From Roridomyces roridus (Eukaryota; Basidiomycota; Agaricomycetes; Agaricales; Mycenaceae): 64,000 nt of DNA. The notes under the pieces are model-generated. The model made no database searches. It saw only the letters and a program-made list of their open reading frames with translations, and had not been told where the DNA came from. The stretch spans positions 1 to 64,000 of the forward strand of contig JARKIF010000015.1 of NCBI GenBank assembly GCA_029378245.1, read 5' to 3'. The position numbers were made by a program, and so were the translations under genes. The number at the start of each line of letters is the position of its first letter. Position 1 is the first letter of the stretch. Of the stretch, positions 11,759 through 22,636 are shown in pieces.

Positions 11759-12501
11759 TCGTGAATCGTGGTCAGTAGGTGGTGGTGGGAAGAGAAGAGG
11801 ATTTTGATCAAAATGCGATGCGTGTCACCGTTGGCAGGGTACCGGAACCAAGACGGAATTGGCCCTGCCGCGGGCCCGCATCTCAAACACAAATTGTTGG
11901 AATCTAAGCGGGAATTTCCATGCAGGGACAGATATGTGGAAAATTGACTTGGGGCATCGGATTGCCGTCCCTTCGTGCCGGTGACTCCGGATCATGATGT
12001 CTCCGGTGCGGGAGCAGAAGGTAGGAATTTGGAACTCGGCAAGGCTGGTTGGTGGCAATTGCCAAGGACTCGGAGTATCACATTACCAGGGCGTGCATAT
12101 CTTCAATCTAAACTTGGCGCGGCTCAAGCTTTCGACAGCGTAATGCCATTATGCGCGTCTGCAGTGAAATTGTAGTTCGAATTCCTCAAGTGATCTACAA
12201 TCTGCGAAATTTTGTAGTTACAGTCATCATCCCGGACCCAGATCCATTGGCTTCTCTCTCTCCTTTGAACCCAAAAGAAGCTTCTTGCCACCCGATGTTC
12301 CAGCCCGGATCGAACGGGACGAAGGTTAACGTTCTGACTCCTGGCTCGTGAGTGCCTAGGTTCTCATTTGGTATCACTAAATTCCAGTGCACTCAGTGTC
12401 GAGATCAAAGCGGGAATTTCAAGTAGGGAGAGTAGCAACGAGTACATATTTGGAGCACCGCCTTTTCATTCATTCATTCATGATTCATTCATCCAAAAAT
12501 T
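11759..12501. other. No supported gene
   Basis: Spacer between the 5' end of the membrane-protein gene and the 3' end of the pectate lyase gene. It has a CATT-rich microsatellite near 12468-12492 and the motif CCCGGATCGAACGGG at 12304-12318. No coding signal is seen. Confidence 0.5.
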
Positions 12502-14035
12502 TCAAAGCCCCGTAACCTTTCCCACCCCAGCGCTCGCAGCCACAATCGAAGCAACGCTGCTCGCCGCGTCGGTAGTGTAAGCGTAGGGCACGGTTGTCAG
12601 AGTACCCGTAGCGACCTGAATCAATCCAGTCAATCAAGATTTATGGACGCCAAGTAGACGTACGGTGCCAAGTGTGGTGTTAGTAAAGACGTTGTTCCGC
12701 TGGACGGCGCTGTATTCAAACCATATGAGCTCTGGCTTCTCGAGGCGAAGGAGGATGGGGAGAATACGCACAAACCACCATTGAGCGTCGTCTCAATCGG
12801 GTCAACCGTGTTCGTAAACTGGTTACTCTCAATCAACGTCTGCGCGCCATCCCGCGAGTCGACTCCGCTTTCCAGGACATTGTCAAAGTGGTTCGAGTAG
12901 ATGTGTCTACCGAGCCGTCAATATTGATGACAACATACGAGATATGATTTTGGGACTCACGCAGTTCCAAATCGCAACGAAGGCGTGCGGGAGTTGATTT
13001 CCAGGAAATGATTATGGTGGTACGTGACACGAAGATGGCCGCTGTCTTCGTCGCCCGTGTTGTCCGAACCACCGACCAAGGAGCACTTGAAGTGTTGCTG
13101 GAAGACGTTCCAGGAAACAGTGACGAAGCTGTGCGAGAGCGTTCGTGAGTTGTTTGAATGAGAGGGAGGGAGACCCACTCAGTCCCGTGGTTCATATCAA
13201 GCTGGCCGTCGTAAAAGTCCTTGTCGTGTGTGAGGTCGGACGTGAACTATGAGATCGTTAGAAATTGCTGTATCGAGCGACCTAACAAGGTATCCTCACC
13301 GTATTGTGCTACCAACCCCGCTTAATTTCAGTTACACAAAAATCAGAACAGACGGACGTCAACCCAGATATTCGTCGAGGTCTGGAGCTCAATAAGGTCC
13401 GTCGGCGCAGGCGACTTGGAGAGTTGCAAGTTCCGGAAGATCACGTTGGTGCCTTTCTATTTTCCGTCAGCCTCGCAGACGTCCGGACAAGACAGAAGCC
13501 ACCTTAACACGGAATCCTCCACCCGTGACACCCGAGTTAGAGCCAATACCAACGACAGTGGTGCTGTGAGAAGGTCGTCAGCGGATGAGAACAGAGCTGT
13601 AATCAAGTCAACCCACTGGTTGCCGACGTCGATGGTCTCCCCATCTACGGAATGACACTATGAACATCTGGACATTCGGAATGGGCACATGTACACTCAC
13701 CGCCAGTGATTATGCCGTTGATCTCGACGATTTTCGCCGTGGCACCGGTGACTGCTGCGCGAAGAGCAGCGAGGGTGGTCACTCTGTAGTCAATGAGTTA
13801 ACTGAACGGATCTGGGAATATGAGAACGGTGTACGTGGTAGTGGCACCTCCAGCGCCTCCGGTGGTCCCACCGTTCTGAGTCGCAAAGCCAACGAGCTGG
13901 TCGACTGTTCTTTGTCAGTGAACATCCCCGCGACAAAGAAAGACAAGGCATACTAGGAGCAGCGCGTCTGTCGACGGTGGCAGCAGTGGCAAAGACGGCG
14001 AGGAGTAGGAAAGTAGAGAGACGAGTGAACAACAT
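12502..14035 (-). CDS. Pectate lyase, PL1 family
   Basis: Secreted lyase that would cleave pectate by beta-elimination. The start ATG at 14035 is followed by a signal peptide (MLFTRLSTFLLLAVFATA). The gene has many short introns. Spliced segments in order: VDQLVGFATQNGG; VTTLAALRAAVTGATAKIVE; NVIFRNLQLSKSPAPTD; LTHDKDFYDG; FKCSLVGGSDNTGDEDSG; HLRVTYHHNHFLEINSRTPS; LRFGTA; ESGVDSRDGAQTLIESNQF; and a C-terminus ending GVGKVTGL. The HDKDFYDG aspartates match calcium ligands and the Arg of INSRTPS is in the place of the catalytic Arg of PL1 enzymes. The length fits a single-domain fungal PL1 without a carbohydrate-binding module. I see no frame break in the parts I followed. With the tannase and the copper oxidase it supports a plant-debris-degrading lifestyle. 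Confidence 0.9.
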
Positions 14036-14527
14036 CTGTACTAAGCACGAGGAAGGAGTGCATCCTAGCTCATCCTCGTTAAATACACGCAGCCAAAGAA
14101 AGTTGCGGACCGTCGACTTTTTGGGATATTCGTCGGATCCGAGGAAGAGGGCCACACCACCGCGTCCATACGCGAGATTGATGACAAGAGACCAATCGGA
14201 GGCAGCGCGCGGGCCGGTGCGTCCCGTGTGGTGCGAATCCTCCAAGGGTCGTCGAGATGCAGGCCAAGTACTGTTCATGGGACATATCGAGCCAAGAGAA
14301 TGGTGCGACCTTTCTTCTTGGCGCGTGTACTGGGGATCGTCTTGTGACGGATTCGAGGGCCCGGGCGGCGGCTGAGTACTTAGTTTGCGATGAGGTGGGA
14401 TTGAGTTTTGAAAACGGAAGTATCGGATTGGGTGTCCAATGTAGCCACACACAGTGGGGATGTGGCACGTGCGGGAGTGCCCTGTGTGAATTGGGCAGCC
14501 AGCGGCAGAGAGAAGACGGTAGACGTA

Positions 14528-14760
14528 CTGTACTATTTCAACCGGATCTTCGGCCCTTGTGACCTGTGACCTTCATCCTTCACTTTTTCAACATTCGAAT
14601 TACCATATAAGGAAGGCCGCCGAAGGCGGCCCGGAATTTTCGATGGTATCATTGCCTTTTGGGGCAGGAGGAGAGGCCTGTGACACGGGACACCTATTTT
14701 CAACCTTCATTTCGGCCGTCGCTGTGACGCGTGACCGAAGATGCGGTTGAAATAGTACAG
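14528..14760. mobile_element. MITE-like element, 233 bp, TA target duplication
   Basis: The left end (14528-14553) and the right end (14735-14760) are inverted repeats of 26 bp with one mismatch: CTGTACTATTTCAACC, then G or C, then ATCTTCGG. The element is flanked on both sides by TA (14526-14527 and 14761-14762), as for Tc1/mariner-type insertions. It has no coding capacity. A GC-rich hairpin (GGCCGCC GAA GGCGGCC, 14615-14631) lies in the middle. It sits between the pectate lyase gene and the decayed BTB gene. Confidence 0.8.
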
Positions 14761-14858
14761 TACCATGTCGGGTGATGAGAGTACGGATCAAGGTGCCCTT
14801 TGTTTGTTTGTTCTTTGTCTCAGTACACGTGACACCGTCTCTCTTGTTCTCCGCCATC

Positions 14859-15770
14859 ATGTCCGCCTCAGCCGTCCAAATACTGGAGCGCTCCCCACAC
14901 CTCTGGTTCTCCCACTGCGGCATGCTCTCCTCCCGGTCCTCCGTTTTTGCCGATACGCTGTCGTTCCCCCAACCAAACCAAACCAGCGGGTTCCGAGACG
15001 ATCGACGGCTGTCCAATCGTCCACCTTCCAGATTCTGCACAGAATCTCACCATTATTTTCTTTCGGACCTTGTTGGAAGACGAGTTTTGTCTTGTCAGAA
15101 GCACTAACCGTATCGAATTATTTCAGCCTTACCCAGCAGAAACGGATTTCCCCACCATTCGAGGTGTTCTGCGCCTCAGTAAGAAATACCCAGTCGATAA
15201 TCTGCGCAAACGCGCCCATGTCCTTCTCGGCTCGATGGATCTACGCCTAAACTCAGGCATCTTATCTTTCCGCGCGTCCTGGACACCGACCTGCGAATTC
15301 CTCCCAGAAATCATCGCCATCTGTAGAGGAAACATCCGCTCTGTGGCTTCTCCCCACAGCATACTTCCGCATCTGTCGCTCCTTCACCCACAAAGAACTC
15401 GTCGTCGGTCGTTCGACCAGCGGTGTCCCAATAAACTTCCCGTCCGAGGACAAAGTCAACATTCTCTCCGGAAACCTCGCCCTCCGCACGTACGAAATTC
15501 ACCGAGTTCCTCAACCCGCTCGAGGCGCTTTCGGGGTGTCCGCCGACTTGCCGGACTTGGCGTGTGGCAACGCGGGTCAAAGCTGATGGTTTGAGAGAAC
15601 TCGGGTCGATGGTGGGATGTTTACTCCGTTGGCGATTACGAGGCCGACGCCGAGGTTGTGTGAGAATTGCCAGATTTCGTTGGCTCAGAGGTATAAGGCT
15701 GCGTGCAATGAGGTGAATGCTGCTTTGCCGGGCGTTTCGGGCTTCCGGCAAGGCAGGTGCTCGACGGCAT
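14859..15770 (+). pseudogene. Decayed BTB/POZ-domain gene
   Basis: Pieces of an agaricomycete BTB protein occur in order but in different frames. MSASAVQILERSPHLWFS is followed directly by GMLSSRSSVFADTLSFPQP, with the usual core-strand segment between them missing. In another frame come SETIDGCPIVHLPDSAQNLTI and FFRTLLEDEF, then after an intron ending TTTCAG, TDFPTIRGVLRLSKKYPVD. A further frame gives YFRICRSFTHKELVVGRS, and near 15660-15770 CENCQISLAQRYKAACNEV. Intact members have one continuous frame of about 300-350 residues. The internal deletion and several frame changes make this a pseudogene unless the assembly is wrong. Intact BTB proteins would act as adaptors, often in cullin-3 ubiquitin ligases. 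Confidence 0.75.
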
Positions 15771-16344
15771 GAGGGCTACAGAGCTCACGTAGTTCCAGGT
15801 GCGTTACATGTATCCGTTTTTGGCTTCACTTACGCTCTCAATCGTACCATTCCAGGTTTCGTTCTAGATCTATTTTATGTCATGGCTATTTCTGGCACGA
15901 CTCTTTTGACTTCGCCGCCGATTCTGGGATCACTCCAAGTGTGCGGTGTCTCTTCAAATGGACCTCAGCGGCCTGGTGCGAAGTCCTGACCAGTCTATAA
16001 CAATCCACACCAATGAGGATGCTTGAACCCACGCATTCTCACAATCTTTCCGGCCTGCTCGCATCGGTCTCCTCACCGCGCCGACAGCCAATGCTACACT
16101 TGCAGTGCCCACCTGGCGCCTGTATATTTATGCTCTCCGCGTTTCATCCAAGGCTGTTCGACATCCATCCTAGAAAAACGACTGAATGAATAGAGAACTT
16201 CTTACGCCACCAACGACAACAGAATTCGATAGCCGGAAGACACGCAGCGCCATCACAGCTCCCGCAGGGTAACAGCACTTTCTTCGCCGCGCTGACGCCG
16301 CAGACGCGCAGGGGTACATTCCTCCCCTCTAGTTCCTATCATCC
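15771..16344. other. No supported gene
   Basis: Spacer that includes the presumed promoter of the kinase gene. I see no clear TATA box and no coding signal. Confidence 0.5.
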
Positions 16345-18330
16345 ATGTCGCTCGACGCAGTCCTCGACGCACTACTCGGGACCCAGCCCGTCCCAGGGCT
16401 CTCCTTGGCCTTTCAGACCCTTCGATTCATCGTCAACTGTATCAAGCAGGTCAGCGAGAGTCGGAGGCAGCTCGAGGAGCTCGCGACATCTATGGCCCAG
16501 TTTCTCGCGGCTTTGAATGCGGAATTTACAGCGGCGAGGCTCGTGAAGTCGACGAGCGCCCGGGCGCTTCGCGACCTCGATAGGTCTGTGGCATCACTGT
16601 CCTTTTGTCGGTCCTTGCTCAATCAGACTTCTACTCTACCTGCCAGCCTTTTGAAGGATGTCCAGAAATTCATGCAGAAGGAGCAGGAGCGTGGATTTTT
16701 CAAGGCTCTGCTGCACCAGGATGCTCGGATATCTGGTGTAGAAGGATTCTACCGCCGCATTGGCACGATCGTCAACTCGTTCCAGGAAAGCACCTCCTCC
16801 ATGGTCTTTTCATGCTGATTAAACGTAGATCTCGGCTCTCTGGAATTTCCAAACCGCCCTGGACAACGATCGACATGCGCGTAAAGATGATGCGGATGCG
16901 CTGAACATGCGTTTGAGGAACTTGGAGAGGAATCAAGCAGAGTTGAGACGTGTCCTTGGTGTGTGTATAATCTGATTGCCTCCTTCTGATATTCATGCGC
17001 CATTCCTAGACGTAAACCAGGGCAACATGATGGCTATGATGGTCTCCATCGAACGGAAACTCGTCAATCAGCGTGTCGAGCGGATGAGTACGGTGGAACA
17101 GACCTTTTACGGCCACGCGATGCAATATCTCTCCGTGCTCAGCGGGCAGCAAGTGAAGGTAGAGCATTGGATGATAACGCCGTATGAAGTGGATTTTGGG
17201 AAGGAGGTGGGCTCGGGCGGTTTGTGAGTCTTTTCCTTTTCCTTTGGGATTGAGTGCGACACATGCTCCGGACAGTGGCCGCGTCTATCGCGGGACGTGG
17301 AACCGCACCGCAGTGGCCATCAAAGTAATGCGGAATGTGGCTGGTGTCACCCCAAGAGTCGAGGTGTGTTGATACGTCCACGGAATACTGAACCAGAATC
17401 GAAATCAGTACAGGTCCTTCACCGTGAAATTGAGGTTTGTCTTCTGCATATATCCGCGCGAAGCCAGAGGTTCAATTTTGTATCAAGATCTGGTCCACGC
17501 TTCGACACCCCAACATACTCCAATTCCTCGGCGCCAACACTTTGGATGAGCAGCCTTTCATCGTGATGCCGTACATCCCCAACACTGCGCGAGAGTTCCT
17601 TCACAGGGAGCAGGAATTCGACCCTGTCTACATCGTGCGGTCTTCTCCGAATGCGTTTTACTTCATGAGTCACGTTTCTTTAGCTTCGGGACATATCTCT
17701 CGGTCTTGAGTACCTGCATTCACGGACGATATGCCATGGTGACTTGAAAGGAGTGAGTTTGAGGGATGCATTAGTGGCAACTCACTGATGATTTTCAGGC
17801 AAACGTGCTCGTAGACCATTCTAACAGGGCTCTTCTGTGTGACTTTGGGCTTGCCCGAGTTAAAGCGGATGTGACAAGCCGAACGGTAGGCATGGCAGAA
17901 AACGCCACAACCATAGTCGGAAGCCGGCATTGGATGGCACCTGAGCTGTTCACTGGAGCCCCTCCTTCGACGCGGTCTGACATGTACGCTTTTGGAATGA
18001 CTGTCTATGAGGTGAGCTCTCCGGAATTCTTTGAGTGGGATGAATCATCTTGCTTCGGTCTAGCTCTACGCCGATGAAGATCCACTCTGCTACATTCGCA
18101 CCCACGATTTTGTGGAACTGGTTTGTCGGCAGAACTTGAGGCCCTCCAGACCAACCAAGATCGCACGATTGACGGACTCGATGTGGGATTTGGCAACAAC
18201 TTGCTGGACGAAACGGTCTTCCGATCGGCCGACGGCACGCAAAGTCCACGATGTGATATCACATCTAATAACGGAAGTGCGCCGTCTGAGAGATCTGACG
18301 CTGCGTTATGAGCTGATTTACCCAAGGTGA
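16345..18330 (+). CDS. Tyrosine-kinase-like (TKL) Ser/Thr protein kinase
   Basis: Multi-exon kinase. The N-terminal half (about 240 residues, MSLDAVLDALLGTQPVPGLS onward) is helical with heptad-like stretches (NMRLRNLERNQAELRRVL) and resembles the leader region of mushroom TKL kinases. The kinase domain is complete after splicing: GSGGFGRVYRG (P-loop), VAIKVM (Lys), LRHPNILQFLG, CHGDLKGANVLVD (catalytic loop), CDFGLAR (DFG), SRHWMAPELF (APE) and SDMYAFGMTVYE, with an RPTARKV-type end. All catalytic residues are present, so it should be active. Introns are 45-60 bp with GT-AG ends, except that the first junction lacks GT at the expected place (see findings). The stop is at 18328. A two-FHA protein starts 115 bp downstream on the same strand; FHA domains bind phosphothreonine, so a functional pair is possible. 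A decayed paralogue lies at 28.2 kb. Confidence 0.9.
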
Positions 18331-18444
18331 AGAACATCGGGGAGGCCCCAACGAGAGGTAAAACCACCGTACCACAGTCTGGGAGTCAGTCCTGCCGGAG
18401 GATGGCGTCAGTATTCAAATTCCTAAATATTTCCTTCCTATACA

Positions 18445-19675
18445 ATGACCATCCATAGTGCACCTCCCCCAAGGCGCATATCGTTCAGGGATGAGTCAAC
18501 GTCGCGATCGTCCACGGACAGCTCTTCGTCTAGGACTCCCATCATCATTGTCGGCCAATCTTCAATACGACACTCCCACGGGATTCCCATCGTCATTACT
18601 CCTCCATCCACACCACAATACCACGGGATGCCCATGGCCGTCATCATGAATCCTCAATCGTCCACACCAAAATCCCACGTCCTACGTCTGACTCCAAATG
18701 TTCATTATCTACGCTTCGTCCCGATTAAAGGCCCAATCCCATTCAACGGATCTTTCATTGACGGGCCGGTAGTCTGCAAACTGGCGGAAGGCCTTACTCC
18801 AATTTCCTTTGGGCGGACTAGGACATACACATCCGATCTGACCGGCAGTTCAACGGGCTTAACACAGAAGAAACAGAACATAGGCCGTTTGTGGTATCGC
18901 TGGGAAATCTCGCCCCTGCATGCGGAAATATGTGCCATTCCTGGACCGCGATTTCTAATTAGGGACACCAACTCCCGCAGGGGAACGTCTCTCAATGGCT
19001 CTGATCTGTCATACTCCCGGGCGTGCGAGCTGCATAGCGGCGATACAGTGCAGTTTGGGCACGGCGTGCACTGTATTATCATGCGGGTGGAGTTTCAACA
19101 GTGGGGTGAGCGGTTTCAAAACATACAAGCAAAGCTGTATGGGTATGCCACCCTTGTTATCCATCTTCCCTTTATGAAACTCCGTCATTTTCAGACCAAT
19201 GCAACCAGCACTTGACCCAAAGACGCAGGACTCACAAACTGCCCCACTTGCCATGCAATCCAACCTCGACGACTCAGTCTTCCTCCAGTTAATTGAGGAG
19301 ACCACACCAGAACCCTCCTCCTCAGTTCGGCCTACCTTTGGCTCTATCCTATGCCGGATCGTCGAGGACGCCCCATCGCTGCACATCCAGCGGTGGGATC
19401 CTGCTCACACAGGGTCCGCCGAGGGAATAATCTTCGACTGTCCTACTGTCTCCCGAGACCACGCCTGCCTGCATTACGAGAACGGCACTCTCTTTATCCG
19501 CGACACGCATTCGCGCAACGGCACGTTCCTCAATGAGGACCAAGTCGCGAGGCACTATTGGTCAAATGTAAAGGATGGAGATGTGTTGGAATTGCAGGAC
19601 CCGGCTGAAAGACAGAAGGGCGTTCTTGGCACGGTCAAGATTTGGAGCCTTCGACCATCCGGGTCAGAATTTTGA
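18445..19675 (+). CDS. Protein with two FHA domains
   Basis: Two open frames join across one intron. It starts at GTATGG (19137) or GTATGC (19143) and ends TTTTCAG (19194); both donors keep the frame, so I call one gene of about 390 residues. The first 90 residues are Ser/Pro-rich and disordered (RSSTDSSSSRTP, then repeats of HGIPIV and HGMPMAV). FHA 1 spans roughly residues 100-220 with IGRLWYRWEISPLHAEI and FLIRDTNSRRGTSLNG. FHA 2 lies at the C-terminus with CPTVSRDHACLHYENG and FIRDTHSRNGTFLNE. The Arg, Ser-R-x-H and N-G positions that bind phosphothreonine are clear in FHA 2. In FHA 1 the SRDH motif reads SPLHAE, so its binding may be weaker. It lies directly behind a TKL kinase, which suggests (inference) a scaffold or reader for that kinase. 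Confidence 0.85.
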
Positions 19676-20753
19676 CCAGTACTCTCATCAAGTAGTACGG
19701 AAGTATGAAGCCCAATATATAATAGCGAGGTACGTGCTGATGCCATATAGTCTGGTTGTAAGAGACTGGAAGCCCAAGTATTATATAACACGGAAGGACA
19801 GAGAAACGAATGAAATTCGCTCTACGACCAATCACTGGAATATGCTACACACAATACTTGATACACTTCATTTAGATTCATCCCTGCTGGCAAGCCCGCA
19901 GAACCAATCAAGTGCATCGAGCGCCTTCTCGGACAGCACGGGCATGGGTTACTTACTGTTGCAAAGAATTTCTGAGTCAGTGTCGTGGAAAGAGGAATGA
20001 GGAGGGAGAGAAAAGGACCCTCAGCCATCCCTTCCAACCCGGTGCAAACGAATCAAGGCAAGAACGATAACAACGAGTACTTCGACATGCATGCATGCAT
20101 TCCTGCCGGTGCCGACATCAATTGATTCAGTTCTTAGCCGGTCGGATCAAAACGGCACTGCCTTTCGGAGTTATCACATCGTGACGTTTTGTGTCTTGGC
20201 TCCGGCCACTGGCCCCCCGCTCGTCTTCATCCCTGCGCCTCCGCCCCCCCTCCATCCTGCAGAGCTCCTCACCGTCTTTCTTCGGCCGCCATATCAACCA
20301 GTCGCTTTCCTTCGCGGGTGTCGGCCACACGGAAGACTCTCCGCGAATCTCACGGGCTCCGAAAGACCGAAGACACCTTGCCATACAAGGGCGTTCCTCG
20401 CTTGTATTTTCTTTCTAGGAGACCCTTTGTACTCTTCGAGACGTTCTTCCAAGATGATCTTGTCCACGCTCATGAAGGATCACCCGTTCCAGTCCGCCTT
20501 CGACGTTATGCCAAATCGGGATGTTTCTTTGTCGTCAGTGCATTCTACTCGCGTGGCACGTGGTCTTAATTCTCGTTGGCCTTGGTCCAGATTTGGAAGT
20601 TACTTTGAAGTCTGGCTGCTATGCCGATTGCACCATTAGGAAGTGGCCTTGTAGTACGGACGAATCGCTGGGATCTTAAACCTCTTGTCGCCGCTCGGAA
20701 GTCTGCAGATCCCCCCACCTTGCCAGCTCCCTTCGTCTCGCCCATCGCCCGAC
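19676..20753. other. No supported gene; 5' region of the STE3 gene
   Basis: 19.7-20.0 kb is AT-richer and probably 3' untranslated sequence of the FHA gene. 20.2-20.75 kb is C/T-rich, as is common in mushroom promoters and 5' leaders. I looked for a short pheromone precursor ending in a CaaX motif on both strands here and found none. Confidence 0.5.
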
Positions 20754-22266
20754 ATGTATTTCTACACTGGCGCGCCCAACTGGGTCTTCTCCATGTTCTC
20801 CTTCATTGCATTCCTCATCAGCGTCATTCCTCTTCCGTGGCATCTGGAAGGTGCGCCAGTTCAATTTCCCTTTATCTCCAGCTCTAATATTGGTCTTAGC
20901 GTGGAACGTCGGGACCTGTATGTTCATGCTATGGAGTGGTTTTGCCAACCTCGTACTCTTCATCGACTCGATCATTTGGAATGGCAACATGATCGACTGG
21001 TCGCCCACCTGGTGTGATATTTGTGCGTACAATTACTCCACCGCTCTCGACTCCACCTCACCTCGTTTTCAGCCACCCACTTTCTCAATGGCTTCAATCT
21101 CGCTATACCCGCCTGCTCCCTTTGCATCAATCGCCGTCTCTACCAGATCGCTTCCGTTCGCACCGTCACCAAGAGCCGCTCGGCGAAACGCAAGGCTATC
21201 GCCATTGATCTATGTATCGCCCTCGGTATTCCTGTTCTGCAGATCCCTCTTCGTGCGTGTTCGTCTCTCTTCACTCTGGCATACCCTGACCACCATCCAC
21301 AGAGTACGTTGTCCAGGGCCATCGCTACAACATCTACGAAGACGTTGGATGTCTCGGCGAGACGTTCGAGACCCCGGTGGCCGTCGTCCTCTATCATCTT
21401 CCTCCCATCATCGTCGGCCTCGTCTCGGGTGTTTACTGCATCCTCAGTATCAAGAACTTCTACCGCAGCCGCGCGCAGTTCAAGGAGTTCCTGGGCTCGA
21501 GTAACAGCAACCTCAACCTGAACCGGTACATCCGCCTCATGTGCCTCGCGTCGACGGACCTCTTCCTCACCGTCCCCCTCGGCATCTACACCCTCTGGGT
21601 CAACGCCAAGGTATTCGGCATCGCACCCTGGATTTCCTGGGAAGACACGCACTCCAACTTTTCTCGCGTGGTGCAATTCCCTGGCATTGAGTGGCGTGCC
21701 GATCCGTTCAGCGCCGCGAGTCTGGAGAGCGCGCGTTGGCTCACTGTGGGATGTGCCATCATGTTCTTTGCGTACTTTGGTTTCGCGGACGAGGCGATGA
21801 AGAACTATCGCTTTGCGTTCACCAGTGTCGCCAAGCGCGTGGGATACTCGACTGCGACTCAGTCTTCGTCGGGGTGGACTTCAGCTGGGTGCGTTTACTT
21901 TGCTATTACTTTCTCGCGCTGTGTGCTGATACGTCCTGCAGCTCAAAGAAGCCGACGATGTCATCCACCGGCCGTAGCGCCACGCTGCCCGTCTTCATCC
22001 GCAAGGAGACGTCTCAGAAACGCGACTCGCTCGACTCGGTTTCTGACTTGTCAGCCTCCTACGGCGCTCTCGACTACAACACGGACAAGTCGGTCGGCGC
22101 GCTCTCACTGGGTGACATCGAGGGTGTCGTCCCTGATTACAAGGAGTCGGATTACTCCAGTCCAGAGTCTTCTTCGTCGTCGTCCGGCTCCAGTGCTGGC
22201 TCCCCGACACGCATTCACACCCCCGAGCCGGCGGACCCCGTCCTGCCGCCTCACCAGATGGTCTGA
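20754..22266 (+). CDS. STE3: STE3-type pheromone receptor (GPCR)
   Basis: Seven-helix receptor for farnesylated peptide pheromones. Exons are 20754-20850, 20900-21022, 21073-21252, 21303-21888 and 21942-22266 (436 residues); all introns are GT-AG and 43-50 bp. Hallmarks in order: helix 1 WVFSMFSFIAFLISVIPLPW; helix 2 AWNVGTCMFMLWSGFANLV; WNGNMIDWSPTWCDISTHF; the helix 3 region NLAIPACSLCINRRLYQIAS; EYVVQGHRYNIYEDVGC in the second outer loop, as YVVQGHRYNIYEDVGC; HLPPIIVGLVSGVYCI (helix 5); RYIRLMCLASTDLF (before helix 6); and WLTVGCAIMFFAYFGF (helix 7). The cytoplasmic tail of about 120 residues is Ser-rich (SSPESSSSSSGSSAG) and likely phosphorylated. Such receptors sit in mating-type B loci or occur as extra non-mating paralogues. 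No pheromone gene is seen within about 4 kb, so the role stays open. The start was chosen as the ATG directly before helix 1. Confidence 0.95.
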
Positions 22267-22636
22267 CGCCTCGATATACCATTCATCCAAGCCCCCATTA
22301 TGACACTCATTTCCCGTCTCACACCACTGTATCTTTAGCACTATTGTTTCAACTTTCGGGCATTACTTACACTACATCGAGTACCGCACTCACTCACACC
22401 ATCTGATACCATTCTTTGGGTTGTTTTATTCACTTGATTGTAGCGTAGAAGGAGAGTTATAATGACGAGATTTACGCGACTTTCGAATTTCTGTCCGCTG
22501 CTCAGTTCATGAAATCGTAAATATACATCAAGGCGTGCAAGTACGTAGGTGACTCCACGATCGTCCCTGTAAACTCCCTCATCGTAATACCCCGCTCAAC
22601 TCGTTTACTGGGCTCTCGTCAGCTAACAGAAAACCA
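22267..22636. other. No gene; convergent 3' regions
   Basis: Space between the STE3 stop and the stop of the minus-strand Ser-rich gene. It is AT-richer and fits two 3' untranslated regions. Confidence 0.6.
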
